Below, piece by piece: positions 28,844 through 37,666 of a stretch of 64,000 nt of DNA (the first letter of the stretch is position 1; every line of letters starts with the position of its first letter). Made by a program: the position numbers and the translations under genes. The stretch comes from Polynucleobacter sp. 80A-SIGWE (lineage in GTDB: Bacteria; Pseudomonadota; Gammaproteobacteria; Burkholderiales; Burkholderiaceae). The stretch spans positions 806,001 to 870,000 of the forward strand of contig NZ_JACVOR010000001.1 in NCBI RefSeq assembly GCF_018882295.1, given 5' to 3'. The notes below the pieces were generated by a model. The model was not told the origin of the DNA. It worked only from the letters and a program-made list of their open reading frames with translations, and searched no databases.

Positions 28844-29694
28844 GGCAAGCGATTGGAAGTGTTGATAGTCCGTTTGGAATCAAGCCAAAAATAGCGGTAA
28901 TGCTGGGGTTTGGTTTGCTGATTTTGATTTTAATGATCGACATCCTATCGCCTGATGATTACCGATTTGTTTTGCTCTATTTATTTCCCGCGGCAATCAT
29001 TGCATTAAATGCAAAGTCACTAAAGACGGTGATCGCAGCTCTGATCATTGCAGTCTTATTTGAGAATTACTTTCTTTTTAGAGATGAATATTTCCCGCTC
29101 TACTTTACGAAGATAGAGATATTGAATATCTCAATTCGTTTTCTGGCAACGCTATTAATACTGTGGTTGGCCAGGTCACTAAGGCGTAGTCAATTGCGCG
29201 TGAATCTTTTGGCAAATACCGATTCATTAACCGGTTTGTGGAATAGGCGCTGGGCTCGAATCTTTATAGAGCAGGCGATTGCAGCTTTAGAGACGGCGAA
29301 GCAGCCTTTTTCTGTAGCCCTAATTGATGTCAATGACTTTAAGAAGATTAATGATCTTCGGGGGCATGTGGTTGGCGATCAAGTTCTTGTGATAATTGCA
29401 CAATTGATGATGTCTTTTTCTTCTGATAAGGCGGTATTTTTTCGATTGGGTGGTGATGAATTCTTAATTGTTGCGCCAAAATTAAATGAGCCAGAGATGA
29501 AACAGCTCTGCGGAGATATTGTGGCAACAGTAAATCAGGCCATGAAGGATGCGGGATACCCGGTCAGCTTAAGCATTGGGGTGGCAAGCTACAGCGAGGA
29601 TACAAAGTCGGTTTCTGAAATATTGCACGACGTGGACCTGGAGATGTATCGCAATAAAACAGAGCTCAAAAAATACGATCAGCCCAATCAGTAA
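28840..29694 (+). CDS. Membrane-bound diguanylate cyclase (GGDEF)
   Basis: A 284-residue protein with four or five N-terminal membrane helices (about residues 17-125) and a C-terminal GGDEF domain (about 130-280). The active site RLGGDEFL is intact, as are the metal/substrate segment ALIDVNDFKKINDLRGH and TDSLTGLWNRR. The RxxD product-inhibition site expected just before GGDEF is absent (it reads SDKA). It should make cyclic di-GMP in response to a membrane signal, without product feedback through that site. Confidence 0.92.
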   Translation: MRQAIGSVDSPFGIKPKIAVMLGFGLLILILMIDILSPDDYRFVLLYLFPAAIIALNAKSLKTVIAALIIAVLFENYFLFRDEYFPLYFTKIEILNISIRFLATLLILWLARSLRRSQLRVNLLANTDSLTGLWNRRWARIFIEQAIAALETAKQPFSVALIDVNDFKKINDLRGHVVGDQVLVIIAQLMMSFSSDKAVFFRLGGDEFLIVAPKLNEPEMKQLCGDIVATVNQAMKDAGYPVSLSIGVASYSEDTKSVSEILHDVDLEMYRNKTELKKYDQPNQ

Positions 29695-29799
29695 TTCAAT
29701 GCTCTTAAGCATCCCGCTAAAAGAAATTCCACCCATATCCCCTAGATTTCTATAAAGTGGGCTTAATGCTGTAAAGAACCACTTAATAGGAAAGTACAA

Positions 29800-30048
29800 A
29801 TGAGTAAAGAAATTCTAGGGGCGGATGGCCTTCCAGGGCATGACTATTTCTTAGATGCCGTTAATCACATTGATGAGGCTGTAGCAAACAATACGATTGC
29901 AGCCAGTGCGGCTAAGGGTTTGGTCTTTAGCTTGGTGGAAACTTTGGGCGCTATGGTGGGTGACCCTGATTTGCCGAGTCACCTCAAGTCTGGCTACATG
30001 GGTGCATTGGATCTTGCGGTGGAATTAGAGGCTAAGCTTGCAAAGTAG
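29800..30048 (+). CDS. Small protein of unknown function
   Basis: An 82-residue, mildly acidic protein, mostly predicted helical, with a good ribosome binding site (AGGAAAG) before the ATG and a -10-like TATAAAG about 50 bp upstream. No family recognised and no signal peptide or membrane segment. It converges on the response-regulator gene. Confidence 0.6.
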   Translation: MSKEILGADGLPGHDYFLDAVNHIDEAVANNTIAASAAKGLVFSLVETLGAMVGDPDLPSHLKSGYMGALDLAVELEAKLAK

Positions 30049-30095
30049 GCTTTAAGAAGAAAACTACACACCCCTTACTCTGGGGAATTCCAAGG

Positions 30096-31565
30096 CTAGT
30101 CTTTGCTTAATTCATCCATGAATTTGCTGCAGAAGATGTAGAGCTCAAGGCGACCGCGTACGCCGAGTTTTTCATAGATCGATGCTAGGTGATTCCGGAG
30201 GGTGTGCTCGCTAATATGCAGCCTATCCGCGATTTCCTTAAGGGTGACTTCACTATTGCCTGCAACTGCTTTAACAACGCTAAATTCCTTGTCAGTCAAG
30301 GCGTCTAAAGTTGTTTTTTGACTGCTAATATCGCGTTGCATACACAGCCAGTGTGTAATTTCATCATCCTTATCCTGAATGGGGGACATATTGAGGTCGA
30401 CCCAAAATTCAGACTTGTTGGTGTCGTAGTTCACCATCTCAACTCGTACTGGTTTCTTATTGATTAAGCCTTTATTGATCTTCTCTAGAGCGGCATTCTG
30501 GGTATTAGGTCCGTACAAAATATCCATGGTTTTGCCAATGGCAAATTCTTTGGTGTAGCCAGTCTTGCGTTCGAAGATATCGTTGACGTAAACAATGCGT
30601 GGGCCGCCTGCTGTTTTCGGTCTGGCATCGGTAATGATGGCCACATCATCTGCCTGTGAAATGCAGGCATCCAATAGACGCAGTTGGTTTTGTAGTTCGT
30701 AAGTTTGGGTAATGTCTTGGATGGTGCCAATCATTTTACTTGGCGCATTGTTGGCATCAAACTCCCAATATCCAGCTGCAATGCTCCAAACATATTGATG
30801 GGGTCCGCCCTTTTGAAACTGGCAGATTAGCTCAAATGGTTTCTTAGTTTTGCTGGCTCCTGAAACGCATTGATTGAAATGCACTGCAGAGTCTTGTGAG
30901 AAGAGTTTGCAGAAATCAGCATAGCTATGACTGTAGTCAGCTGGGATTTGGAATAGGGCATCCAAACTCTCAGAGCGTTTTACTTCTTGGTCCGTATGGC
31001 TTAATGTGTAATGGCCAACGCGGGCAATTTCCTGTGCGGTCTGCAAGAGATTCTGATTTTCAATCAGAAGCTGCTCTGCCTCTTGGCGATTTACCAGTGT
31101 TTCCACCATTTGCTGTACTTCAATATTGTCAAACGGCTTTTTGAGAATCAGGAAGCGATCACGACGTGAGAGTTGTGCTCGAATCTCATCCCAAGAATAG
31201 TCGGAGTAGGCTGTGCATAAAACGATCTGAAGCTGTGAATCTGCCAGCCAAAGATTCTTAATGGTTTCAAGTCCACCCCAACCGTTTGGCATCCTCATGT
31301 CTACAAAAGTGATGATGTATGGCCAGCCCTCGGCAATCGCGGACTTTACTTTTTCAACGCCATCTTGGCCTCGGAGGGCAAAGTCAATTTGATAGTCGCC
31401 GATATCCATCTTTTCGCGTTCATCGCCAAAAATGGAGCTTGCCAAATCAATTAACTCCTTTGCAGGCGCATTGCTTGGGCAAAGCACTTTGCAGAAGTCT
31501 TCGTAAATTGCCGGGTTATCGTCAATTACAAGAATTCTTTTAAGCTTGGATCTGGATTTAGACAT
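30096..31565 (-). CDS. Response regulator with receiver, two PAS domains and LuxR-type HTH
   Basis: A 489-residue regulator. The receiver domain (about 1-160) has acidic pair Asp15/Asp16, phospho-acceptor Asp89 (FVDMRMP) and a conserved lysine (LKKPF), with an unusually long insert after helix 1. Two PAS-type domains follow (about 170-290 and 295-420; the second ends MQRDISSQK), then a LuxR/NarL-type helix-turn-helix (about 425-480, TLKEIADRLHISEHTLRNHL). It overlaps the kinase gene by 8 bp and is translated after it, so they form a cognate pair. Its targets are unknown; the pilus locus lies just beyond. Confidence 0.9.
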   Translation of the reverse strand: MSKSRSKLKRILVIDDNPAIYEDFCKVLCPSNAPAKELIDLASSIFGDEREKMDIGDYQIDFALRGQDGVEKVKSAIAEGWPYIITFVDMRMPNGWGGLETIKNLWLADSQLQIVLCTAYSDYSWDEIRAQLSRRDRFLILKKPFDNIEVQQMVETLVNRQEAEQLLIENQNLLQTAQEIARVGHYTLSHTDQEVKRSESLDALFQIPADYSHSYADFCKLFSQDSAVHFNQCVSGASKTKKPFELICQFQKGGPHQYVWSIAAGYWEFDANNAPSKMIGTIQDITQTYELQNQLRLLDACISQADDVAIITDARPKTAGGPRIVYVNDIFERKTGYTKEFAIGKTMDILYGPNTQNAALEKINKGLINKKPVRVEMVNYDTNKSEFWVDLNMSPIQDKDDEITHWLCMQRDISSQKTTLDALTDKEFSVVKAVAGNSEVTLKEIADRLHISEHTLRNHLASIYEKLGVRGRLELYIFCSKFMDELSKD

Positions 31566-33555
31566 TAGTACCCGAAGACTGTTTTGGTAGTGTAAGTATA
31601 AAAGTTGCCCCCTTGTCCTTGCCCGAACTAAATGCTTGCAGGGTTCCGTTCATCTCATTGGCTGCGATGGCGCTAGCATGGAGGCCTAAGCCATGGCCAA
31701 AGGGCTTGGTGGTAAAGCCGTAGCCAAATAGCTTATTAAGGACTTCAGGTTCAATGCCAGTACCGTTATCCGATACTTCAATTTGAATTCCCTCATTCTT
31801 ATTATTAAAGCTGGTGATTTTGAGGGTTTTAGGATTATTTGAACCAGCAATCAATGACTCTTCTGCGTTCATGATCAGATTCAGTAGGATTTGAGTGATC
31901 TTGCTGCGATCACCGGTCCATTCCAGTCCTGGCTCATTGTCCATTGACACCAGAATTTGAGCATTCTTGAAATTAGTAACGTAAAAGCTCAAGCAATTAT
32001 TAATTAAGTCGGAAACATTGATGATTTCATCAATGCCTAGTTTTCCGCTCAGTGATTGTTGGCGACTCACGATCTCGCGAATATGAGCAACGCTTTCTTG
32101 CAGTTGTTTGGTTTCTGAAAGTAGGGTGGCATTCTCCATCTTCCATTGTTCAGAAAGCATGCCAATTAGCTTAGGTAATTGTTTGCCTTTTTCATCACCA
32201 TTGAGGAAGGAGGATAAATCTTCTTCATTGGCCTTCAACATATCCGCAATCTTGGGCAGGGAATGGAGCGGCGTACTTTTGATTTCAGAATTAATGGTGG
32301 TGACAGCGACGTTAATGCTGTTAAGTGCATTACCAACGTTATGAATCACGCTATTTGCTACTTCAGCCATGCCTGCGCGATGTGAAACATCAGCGATATA
32401 AGTGTTTAGTCGCGCCAATTCTTCTTGAGCTAGCTTTCTGTCTGATACTTCACGGGAGAGCTCTACGGTGCGCTCCTTCACCCTGACCTCTAGACGCTCA
32501 TGAGCTCTTGTCAATTCTTTTTGCGCTGCAATTCGCTCGGTCAGCTCAGCATTAATTTTGTGATTTGCTTTTAATAGTAGGTGAATGCTTAGCGCCAAGA
32601 TAATGAGGCTAGCTGCAGCCGATATCCAAATCCATCGCTCGTTTTCGTACCAGCTTTGAAGGTAGACATCTTCATTCACTTCTGCTGTAACAATAAAAGG
32701 ATAGTTTTTAACTATACGTGTAGCCACCATCCGGCCGATATCGGATTGATTATTGAGTGGGTTAGCTTCACTACTCTGAAAGACTCCGTTACTCAGCTTG
32801 AGATCCTTCACCATTTTCATGGTTTCACTATCCGCACGTTTTTGCCCAACCGCATTCTCAACAAAAGGCCAGCGAGTCATCACTGTAAAGTCATCTCTAT
32901 AGAGGCTAATAGATGAGCCTTTGCCTAAATTTTCTCCAACACTTGCATAAAATTTGGAAAAGACCTCTGAGGAGATGCCAACTACTATTAAGCCAAGGAA
33001 CTCACCATTCCGGTTGTAGAGCTTGCGAGTGAGGTAGAAGATCCAGTCTTTATTCGTTCTATTCTGAATGGGAACGCTATAGAAAGTACCTTCGCCGGTG
33101 GCTAGCTGGGCATTTAGAAAGTAATCGCGATCGGCAATATTGATCTTCGGTGTTGGATAGGATCTCGAGTAGTTAAGAATCTCACCTTTGTTATCTATAT
33201 AGGCAGCTACATTAATCAGTGGGTTGGAGTTCGTCTTTTGCACTAAATAGACAAACTGACTCTCTTTGCTGGCAAATTCCCGAAAATGGCGCTCGTCTTC
33301 CACCTTGGCCGCCTTCACCTCTTGGGTGATGCTATCTAGAGCAGTATTAGCGGAGTAGAGGGTTTGGCTGACCTGCGCTGATAGGGTGAGCGTCAGATTG
33401 TCGAGTTGTTTGGTCCACTCCTGGGTGCTGTTTTCTCGGATTGAGAAAGCAGAGATGATGGCTGTGGCGATGATGATGGCCGCTAAGATTGCGCCCACCC
33501 CCAGAATCAAGGGATTCTCTCCGCCTTTCAGTAAGTAGACTAGTCGTTTATTCAT
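31558..33555 (-). CDS. Sensor histidine kinase with periplasmic Cache-type domain
   Basis: A 665-residue inner-membrane kinase. Two membrane helices (about 17-37 and 308-328) enclose a periplasmic domain of the double-Cache type that would sense a small ligand. A coiled coil leads to the phosphorylation region, where His405 sits in VIHNVGNALNS, a variant H-box. The ATPase domain is complete: NLIMNAEESL, SDNGTGI, YGFTTKPFGHGLGLH. It should phosphorylate the downstream response regulator encoded by the overlapping gene. Confidence 0.93.
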   Translation of the reverse strand: MNKRLVYLLKGGENPLILGVGAILAAIIIATAIISAFSIRENSTQEWTKQLDNLTLTLSAQVSQTLYSANTALDSITQEVKAAKVEDERHFREFASKESQFVYLVQKTNSNPLINVAAYIDNKGEILNYSRSYPTPKINIADRDYFLNAQLATGEGTFYSVPIQNRTNKDWIFYLTRKLYNRNGEFLGLIVVGISSEVFSKFYASVGENLGKGSSISLYRDDFTVMTRWPFVENAVGQKRADSETMKMVKDLKLSNGVFQSSEANPLNNQSDIGRMVATRIVKNYPFIVTAEVNEDVYLQSWYENERWIWISAAASLIILALSIHLLLKANHKINAELTERIAAQKELTRAHERLEVRVKERTVELSREVSDRKLAQEELARLNTYIADVSHRAGMAEVANSVIHNVGNALNSINVAVTTINSEIKSTPLHSLPKIADMLKANEEDLSSFLNGDEKGKQLPKLIGMLSEQWKMENATLLSETKQLQESVAHIREIVSRQQSLSGKLGIDEIINVSDLINNCLSFYVTNFKNAQILVSMDNEPGLEWTGDRSKITQILLNLIMNAEESLIAGSNNPKTLKITSFNNKNEGIQIEVSDNGTGIEPEVLNKLFGYGFTTKPFGHGLGLHASAIAANEMNGTLQAFSSGKDKGATFILTLPKQSSGTNV

Positions 33556-33649
33556 TTTCTAAAGGGAGTGTAGAGGTTTTTATAGTTCAAGGCGCTATTT
33601 TGGCTTATAGTTTCCTCATTATTAAAGTTTGCATTTAAAGGGGTTTGTT

Positions 33650-34120
33650 TTGCATCTGAAAAATGGTTTGATTGTTGCTTTTGCCATCCCTTTGGCTCTC
33701 TTGGCTTTGCCGACCAATGCTGATGTTTATCGCTGCGCTACTGATAACGGCTCAGTGACCTTATCGAATGTAGAAAAAGGACAAAACTGTAAAAAGATGG
33801 CGCTGCCACCACCAGAGGCCAAGCGCTCAACTCCAGCAAAATCCGACTCTGCACCAAAGGCTGCTCCAGCTGCCGATATCAAGCCTGCTGATAAGCCTAA
33901 AAGCACCTATGACACCGCGGCCTCAGAGCGCAAGAGAATTATTCAGGAGGAGATGGATTTAGAGAAGGTGCGCTTAAATGCAGTGCAATCCCGTATTAAG
34001 GATTTGGCAGCCGCCCCTAATAAAACTCCCGACCAAGTGAAGGATTTGGTGGCTTTGCAGCAAAAGGAAAACTTGCACTCAAGTAATTTGCAGATTTTGC
34101 AAAAAGAATTAAATAAATAA
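33650..34120 (+). CDS. Periplasmic DUF4124-like protein with coiled coil
   Basis: About 156 residues when read from TTG at 33650, which has a good ribosome binding site (AAAGGGG, 33636-33642); a TTG seven codons upstream (33629) lacks one. The signal peptide ends near LPTNA. The ADVYRCATDNGSVTLSNVEKGQNC segment resembles the DUF4124 domain. A Pro/Ala/Lys linker and a charged C-terminal coiled coil follow. Function unknown; the gene stands alone between the kinase (divergent) and the pilin. Confidence 0.72.
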   Translation: MHLKNGLIVAFAIPLALLALPTNADVYRCATDNGSVTLSNVEKGQNCKKMALPPPEAKRSTPAKSDSAPKAAPAADIKPADKPKSTYDTAASERKRIIQEEMDLEKVRLNAVQSRIKDLAAAPNKTPDQVKDLVALQQKENLHSSNLQILQKELNK

Positions 34121-34172
34121 GGCTATTAGCTCAAAGGCTTACAGATATTCACCTAGTAGATTGCTACTAATC

Positions 34173-34201
34173 TTGCATCTTTAGTACCTAAGTACTATTC
34201 A
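34173..34201 (+). promoter_or_regulatory. Candidate promoter of the major pilin gene
   Basis: TTGCAT (34173-34178), 17-base spacer and TATTCA (34196-34201). Transcription would begin near 34207-34208, giving an 80-base leader whose first bases are AACCCCCC. A palindrome TAGTAC-CTAA-GTACTA (34182-34197) lies in the spacer and could be an operator. A competing pair TTGAAA/TATTGA (34239-34266) is weaker. No sigma-54 GG/GC signature was seen. Confidence 0.4.
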
Positions 34202-34206
34202 TTAAG

Positions 34207-34287
34207 AACCCCCCTCGTTCAAAACTACGTTCATGTTGTTGAAAGTAGTTGAATTTTTTCTATTGAACGTTTTTCTCAGGGGGTTAT
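34207..34287 (+). promoter_or_regulatory. Pilin leader with a foldback that covers the ribosome binding site
   Basis: Three successive blocks are complementary: AACCCCC (34207-34213) with GGGGGTT (34279-34285), CGTTCAA (34216-34222) with TTGAACG (34263-34269), and AACTAC (34223-34228) with GTAGTT (34245-34250), about 20 pairs in all. The G-run is the ribosome binding site of the pilin ATG at 34288. If the RNA starts near 34207, this fold would hide it, suggesting translational control. Pairing is seen; function is inference. Confidence 0.5.
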
Positions 34288-34815
34288 ATGCATTCAAAAT
34301 CTAAACAATCAGGCTTTACCTTGATTGAATTGCTGGTGGTGATCGCCATCATCGGTATTCTCACGGCCATTGGTATTCCAATGTACTCGGGCTATCAAAC
34401 ATCTGCAAAAGTATCCGCAACTAAGCAAAACTTCGATTCAATGAAGACCTTCTTTGCTGGTGAGATCACTAAATGTAGCGCAGGTCTCGCACCAATTCTG
34501 AATGATCAAAAAGCGGCTCCAGCTGTAGTTAACTGCCCGGCTGACTTAGCAACATTGGCAACACCGCAAGCCTACTTCATTGCTTACTCTAACAAGACTA
34601 TGAAGAACCCGTACAACAATACGGACACAGCTCCAGCTCAAACTGGTGCAGCTTCAGCTAGCGTAGCAAATGCTGGTCGTTTGTTCGTAAACGCTTCTGA
34701 TGCTAACTGTACTCAAGGCTTGTCAGTTCAGACGGTGATTCAGGATTTGTCGAATACGACCACAACGACGTACATCGCCTATCCATCCGCTTCTGAGTGC
34801 ATCTCAGTTCAATAA
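34288..34815 (+). CDS. pilA: Type IV major pilin
   Basis: A 175-residue prepilin with a short nine-residue basic leader (ending QSG) and the classical cleavage and N-terminal helix [20 protein letters not shown], including Glu5. The globular domain has four cysteines that could form disulfides, including one pair near the C-terminus. It is the filament subunit, processed and N-methylated by the peptidase encoded two genes downstream. Its large separate leader and position at the head of the locus suggest high, independent expression. Confidence 0.94.
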   Translation: MHSKSKQSGFTLIELLVVIAIIGILTAIGIPMYSGYQTSAKVSATKQNFDSMKTFFAGEITKCSAGLAPILNDQKAAPAVVNCPADLATLATPQAYFIAYSNKTMKNPYNNTDTAPAQTGAASASVANAGRLFVNASDANCTQGLSVQTVIQDLSNTTTTTYIAYPSASECISVQ

Positions 34816-34857
34816 GACTTGGAGCTAGGCAAATGATTCTGTTTGCTTGGCAAGCCT

Positions 34858-35310
34858 ATGAAAAATATTCAGAGCCAAATTGGTGTGACCTTAATGGAGC
34901 TAGTGGTAACGCTCGCCATTTTGGGAGTACTCGCTGCCGTAGGCACACCAGTTTTGCTTGGGAATATTCGGGCAGCAAAAAATGCTGAGGCTCAAAATAC
35001 ATTAAAAGCGATTTATTTGATGCAAAAGAATTACTTTGTAGAAAATTATTGCTACTACGTAAATTCTGGTGCAGGAGATAACACTAGCTTGATCAATCAG
35101 AACTTACTTGGTTCTTCTACGCCAAATTCTGGTCCGATTACCGTAGGTGGGAATAACGACTTTTATTTCTATATTGTCCCTGGGGCGGTTGGATCATCTG
35201 GAAGTTGTACTGGCACTAATGCAAACGATTACATTGCATATGCTCAATCACGTAGTGATACAAACCTGGTTTATTCATTGAACCAGCAGAATGTGAAGAC
35301 GGGTTTCTAG
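34858..35310 (+). CDS. Second type IV pilin-like protein
   Basis: About 150 residues from the ATG at 34858; a TTG at 34843 is an alternative. Leader ends SQIG, followed by VTLMELVVTLAILGVLAAVG with Glu at position 5. The rest resembles PilE/PilA-type minor pilins, including NTLKAIYLMQKNYFVENYCYY. It may be a minor pilin or an alternative major subunit. No good ribosome binding site, so expression may depend on the pilin transcript upstream. Confidence 0.88.
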   Translation: MKNIQSQIGVTLMELVVTLAILGVLAAVGTPVLLGNIRAAKNAEAQNTLKAIYLMQKNYFVENYCYYVNSGAGDNTSLINQNLLGSSTPNSGPITVGGNNDFYFYIVPGAVGSSGSCTGTNANDYIAYAQSRSDTNLVYSLNQQNVKTGF

Positions 35311-35318
35311 GGGATTCA

Positions 35319-36095
35319 ATGGGAAATTTTCCAGAAATCTTCGCTGCATCCGTGCTGGGGCTAATTTTCGGTAGCTTTTTGAATGTGGTGATTCATCGCC
35401 TACCAAAAGCAATCCTGAAAGATGCTGACGCATCCTTAAATTGCTTGCTATGGCCAGGCTCTACAGCCCCTTGCTGTGGTGAAAAATTGTATTGGTATGA
35501 AAACATCCCTGTTATTTCATGGCTAGTCCTTGGTGGGAATTGTGGCCACTGCAAAAAGCCGATTACACCTAGATACATTTTGGTTGAATTATTAACAGGT
35601 GTCGCATTTGCCTGGTCTATTTGGGTTTATGGCTTAGGTATTACCGGTAGCGTGTATGCGCTGTTCTTTGCCATGGCAATCACGCTTTTCTTTATTGATC
35701 TCGAAACCTTTTTACTGCCAGATCGTTTGACCTTGGCCATGTTATGGCTTGGTTTATCCGCAGCAGCAATGGGGTATTTGCCCATCTCTCCTGTTGATGC
35801 AATTTTGGGTGCATGTCTTGGCTACCTTTTGCCTTGGGCGATTAATGCGGTCTATTACGCTGTCCGTAAGCACGATGGATTTGGGGGCGGTGACTTCAAA
35901 TTATTGGCGGCTTTTGGAGCTTGGCTTGGCTGGGCAGAAATCGTACCTATTCTTTGTGGCGCCAGCATTATCGGTTTGATAGTGATTGGGCTAGTGTCTA
36001 TTGTGAAGCGCGAAAGATTGCTGATGAGCCAAGCACTTCCATTTGGACCTTTTTTAATCTTGTCGGGGCTGAGCTTCGTGATAGGCGGTGCATAA
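35319..36095 (+). CDS. pilD: Type IV prepilin peptidase / N-methyltransferase
   Basis: A 258-residue inner-membrane aspartyl protease. Segments include the N-terminal FGSFLNVVIHRLP, WYENIPVISW, and the protease part FIDLETFLLPDRLT (Asp127/Asp135) with GGGDFKLLAAFG (Asp192). The cytoplasmic zinc motif is altered: the usual first cysteine is Ala50, while Cys52, Cys53, Cys75 and Cys78 are present. It cleaves and N-methylates the pilins of this locus. Confidence 0.95.
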   Translation: MGNFPEIFAASVLGLIFGSFLNVVIHRLPKAILKDADASLNCLLWPGSTAPCCGEKLYWYENIPVISWLVLGGNCGHCKKPITPRYILVELLTGVAFAWSIWVYGLGITGSVYALFFAMAITLFFIDLETFLLPDRLTLAMLWLGLSAAAMGYLPISPVDAILGACLGYLLPWAINAVYYAVRKHDGFGGGDFKLLAAFGAWLGWAEIVPILCGASIIGLIVIGLVSIVKRERLLMSQALPFGPFLILSGLSFVIGGA

Positions 36096-37097
36096 ATGGA
36101 AATTATTGATAAGGCCTTGCATTACGTTGCTAATTACAAGCTTTCTGACTTGCATTTACATGTTAATGAGCCGGTTGCAATTCGAGTGGATGGAGAGATT
36201 CAGACATTTGCAGACGATATCGTTACTCAAGTTGACTTCGATGCCTTTATTAAGAACTGGTTAACTCAAGAACAGCGTATTAAGTTTATGGAGTGCTTCG
36301 ACGCGGATCTTGCTGTTGAGTCTGGGGGCTATCGCTTTCGTGTAAATCTATTCAAAACATCTCAGGGCTTGGCTGCTGTGATGCGTAAGATTGAGAGCGA
36401 GATTCCAAGTTTTGATTCTTTGAGCCTACCTGCTGTAGCGCGCGATGTGATCGAGCAAGAAAATGGCTTGATTCTGGTGACGGGCCCAACTGGGTCTGGT
36501 AAGTCAACCACTCTGGCTGCGATGATTGATCGAATCAATCGCCATCGCCATGGGCACATCATTACGATCGAGGATCCCATTGAGTTCGTCCATCGCAATC
36601 AAAAGAGTGTGATCTCTCAGCGTGAGGTTGCCCGCGATACCTTATCTTTTTCATCTGCACTCCGAGCATCATTGCGTGAAGATCCGGATGTGATCTTGGT
36701 AGGGGAGTTGCGAGATTTAGAGACCATTCAGTTGGCCCTTACCGCCGCAGAGACTGGCCACTTGGTCTTTGGAACTTTGCATACCAGCGGTGCGCCAAAC
36801 ACAATCAACCGGATTATTGACGTCTTTCCTTCGCAGCAGCAGGATCAGGTGAGGGCACAACTGTCCCAGTCATTGCGTTTGGTAATGACTCAGCGCCTCT
36901 TAAGGCGCAAGGGTGGAGTAGGTCGAGTAGGCGCCTTTGAGGTAATGACATGCAACCCTGCCGTTCGCAATTTGATTCGTGAGAACAAAGTCTTTCAGAT
37001 ACCGAGTGTTATGCAGATGGCGCGTGGCGAGGGGATGATCACGATGGATGCTTCATTGCAGCAGTTAGCCCAAACAGGACAAATCGATCTGATATGA
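36096..37097 (+). CDS. pilT: Pilus retraction ATPase PilT
   Basis: A 333-residue hexameric ATPase that powers pilus disassembly and twitching. It has Walker A GPTGSGKST (about residue 130), the Asp box EDPIEF, Walker B DPDVILVGELRD and His box TGHLVFGTLHTSG. The C-terminal retraction motif reads AVRNLIRE, close to the canonical AIRNLIRE. It starts 1 bp after pilD ends and overlaps the next gene by 4 bp. Confidence 0.95.
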   Translation: MEIIDKALHYVANYKLSDLHLHVNEPVAIRVDGEIQTFADDIVTQVDFDAFIKNWLTQEQRIKFMECFDADLAVESGGYRFRVNLFKTSQGLAAVMRKIESEIPSFDSLSLPAVARDVIEQENGLILVTGPTGSGKSTTLAAMIDRINRHRHGHIITIEDPIEFVHRNQKSVISQREVARDTLSFSSALRASLREDPDVILVGELRDLETIQLALTAAETGHLVFGTLHTSGAPNTINRIIDVFPSQQQDQVRAQLSQSLRLVMTQRLLRRKGGVGRVGAFEVMTCNPAVRNLIRENKVFQIPSVMQMARGEGMITMDASLQQLAQTGQIDLI

Positions 37098-37666
37098 ACC
37101 AACACGGCGTTACCTTCTTAGAAGTGATTGTGGTCATCGCTATTTTGATGATTGCCACTTCTTTGGTTTCGCCTAGCATAGGTGATTGGAGGCAAAAGCG
37201 TGCTTTGGAATCTGATTTTCATGCGATCTTGAGTCAGATTGATTATTTAAAAACTAGGGCAAGAACAATCAATGGCACGGCTACCTTGAATTGCCAGAGC
37301 AGTACCGGCTCTGGCACCAGCATGACTTATCAAGTCTCTAGTGCTGCGCAAAATAGCGTTTTAAGTATTGGCAATAATTTTTCTAATAATTTGGTTGAGA
37401 ATCCTAGCTCTAAGGATCCTGCCTTCAATATCCTCAGCGGCAAATCGAGGGTGATATCCGCAATTTGTGGTGGATTACGTGGAATATTTATCTCTACTGG
37501 CCAGACTGGTATGGAAGGTAGTGGCTCGGCAATTGATATTGAGGTTGATCCAATTGCTAATAAGAATAAATATGGCGCCTATCGTGTTTTATTGAATCAG
37601 AGCACGGGCTTTATTCAGAAATTTAAGCTCAACGTTTCAACTGGTGCTTGGGTGGAGCTCGATTAA
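37094..37666 (+). CDS. fimT: Minor pilin, FimT/GspH-like
   Basis: A 190-residue pseudopilin with leader MNQHG and N-terminal helix VTFLEVIVVIAILMIATSL (Glu5 present). The body has the GspH/FimT organisation (DFHAILSQIDYLKTRARTING). It belongs to the set of minor pilins that prime assembly at the tip. It overlaps pilT (4 bp) and the next gene (1 bp). Confidence 0.87.
   Translation: MNQHGVTFLEVIVVIAILMIATSLVSPSIGDWRQKRALESDFHAILSQIDYLKTRARTINGTATLNCQSSTGSGTSMTYQVSSAAQNSVLSIGNNFSNNLVENPSSKDPAFNILSGKSRVISAICGGLRGIFISTGQTGMEGSGSAIDIEVDPIANKNKYGAYRVLLNQSTGFIQKFKLNVSTGAWVELD

Noticed and set aside
30049-30095. CCCC/GGGG hairpin as a bidirectional terminator between the small gene and the response regulator
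   Set aside because: Only a four-base stem and no T-run on either strand.
34121-34287. Sigma-54 promoter for the pilin gene
   Set aside because: No GG-N10-GC pair with proper flanks was found in the gap.
34797-34988. 63-residue plus-strand frame between the two pilins
   Set aside because: It runs out of frame across the start of the second pilin, whose prepilin motif is unambiguous.
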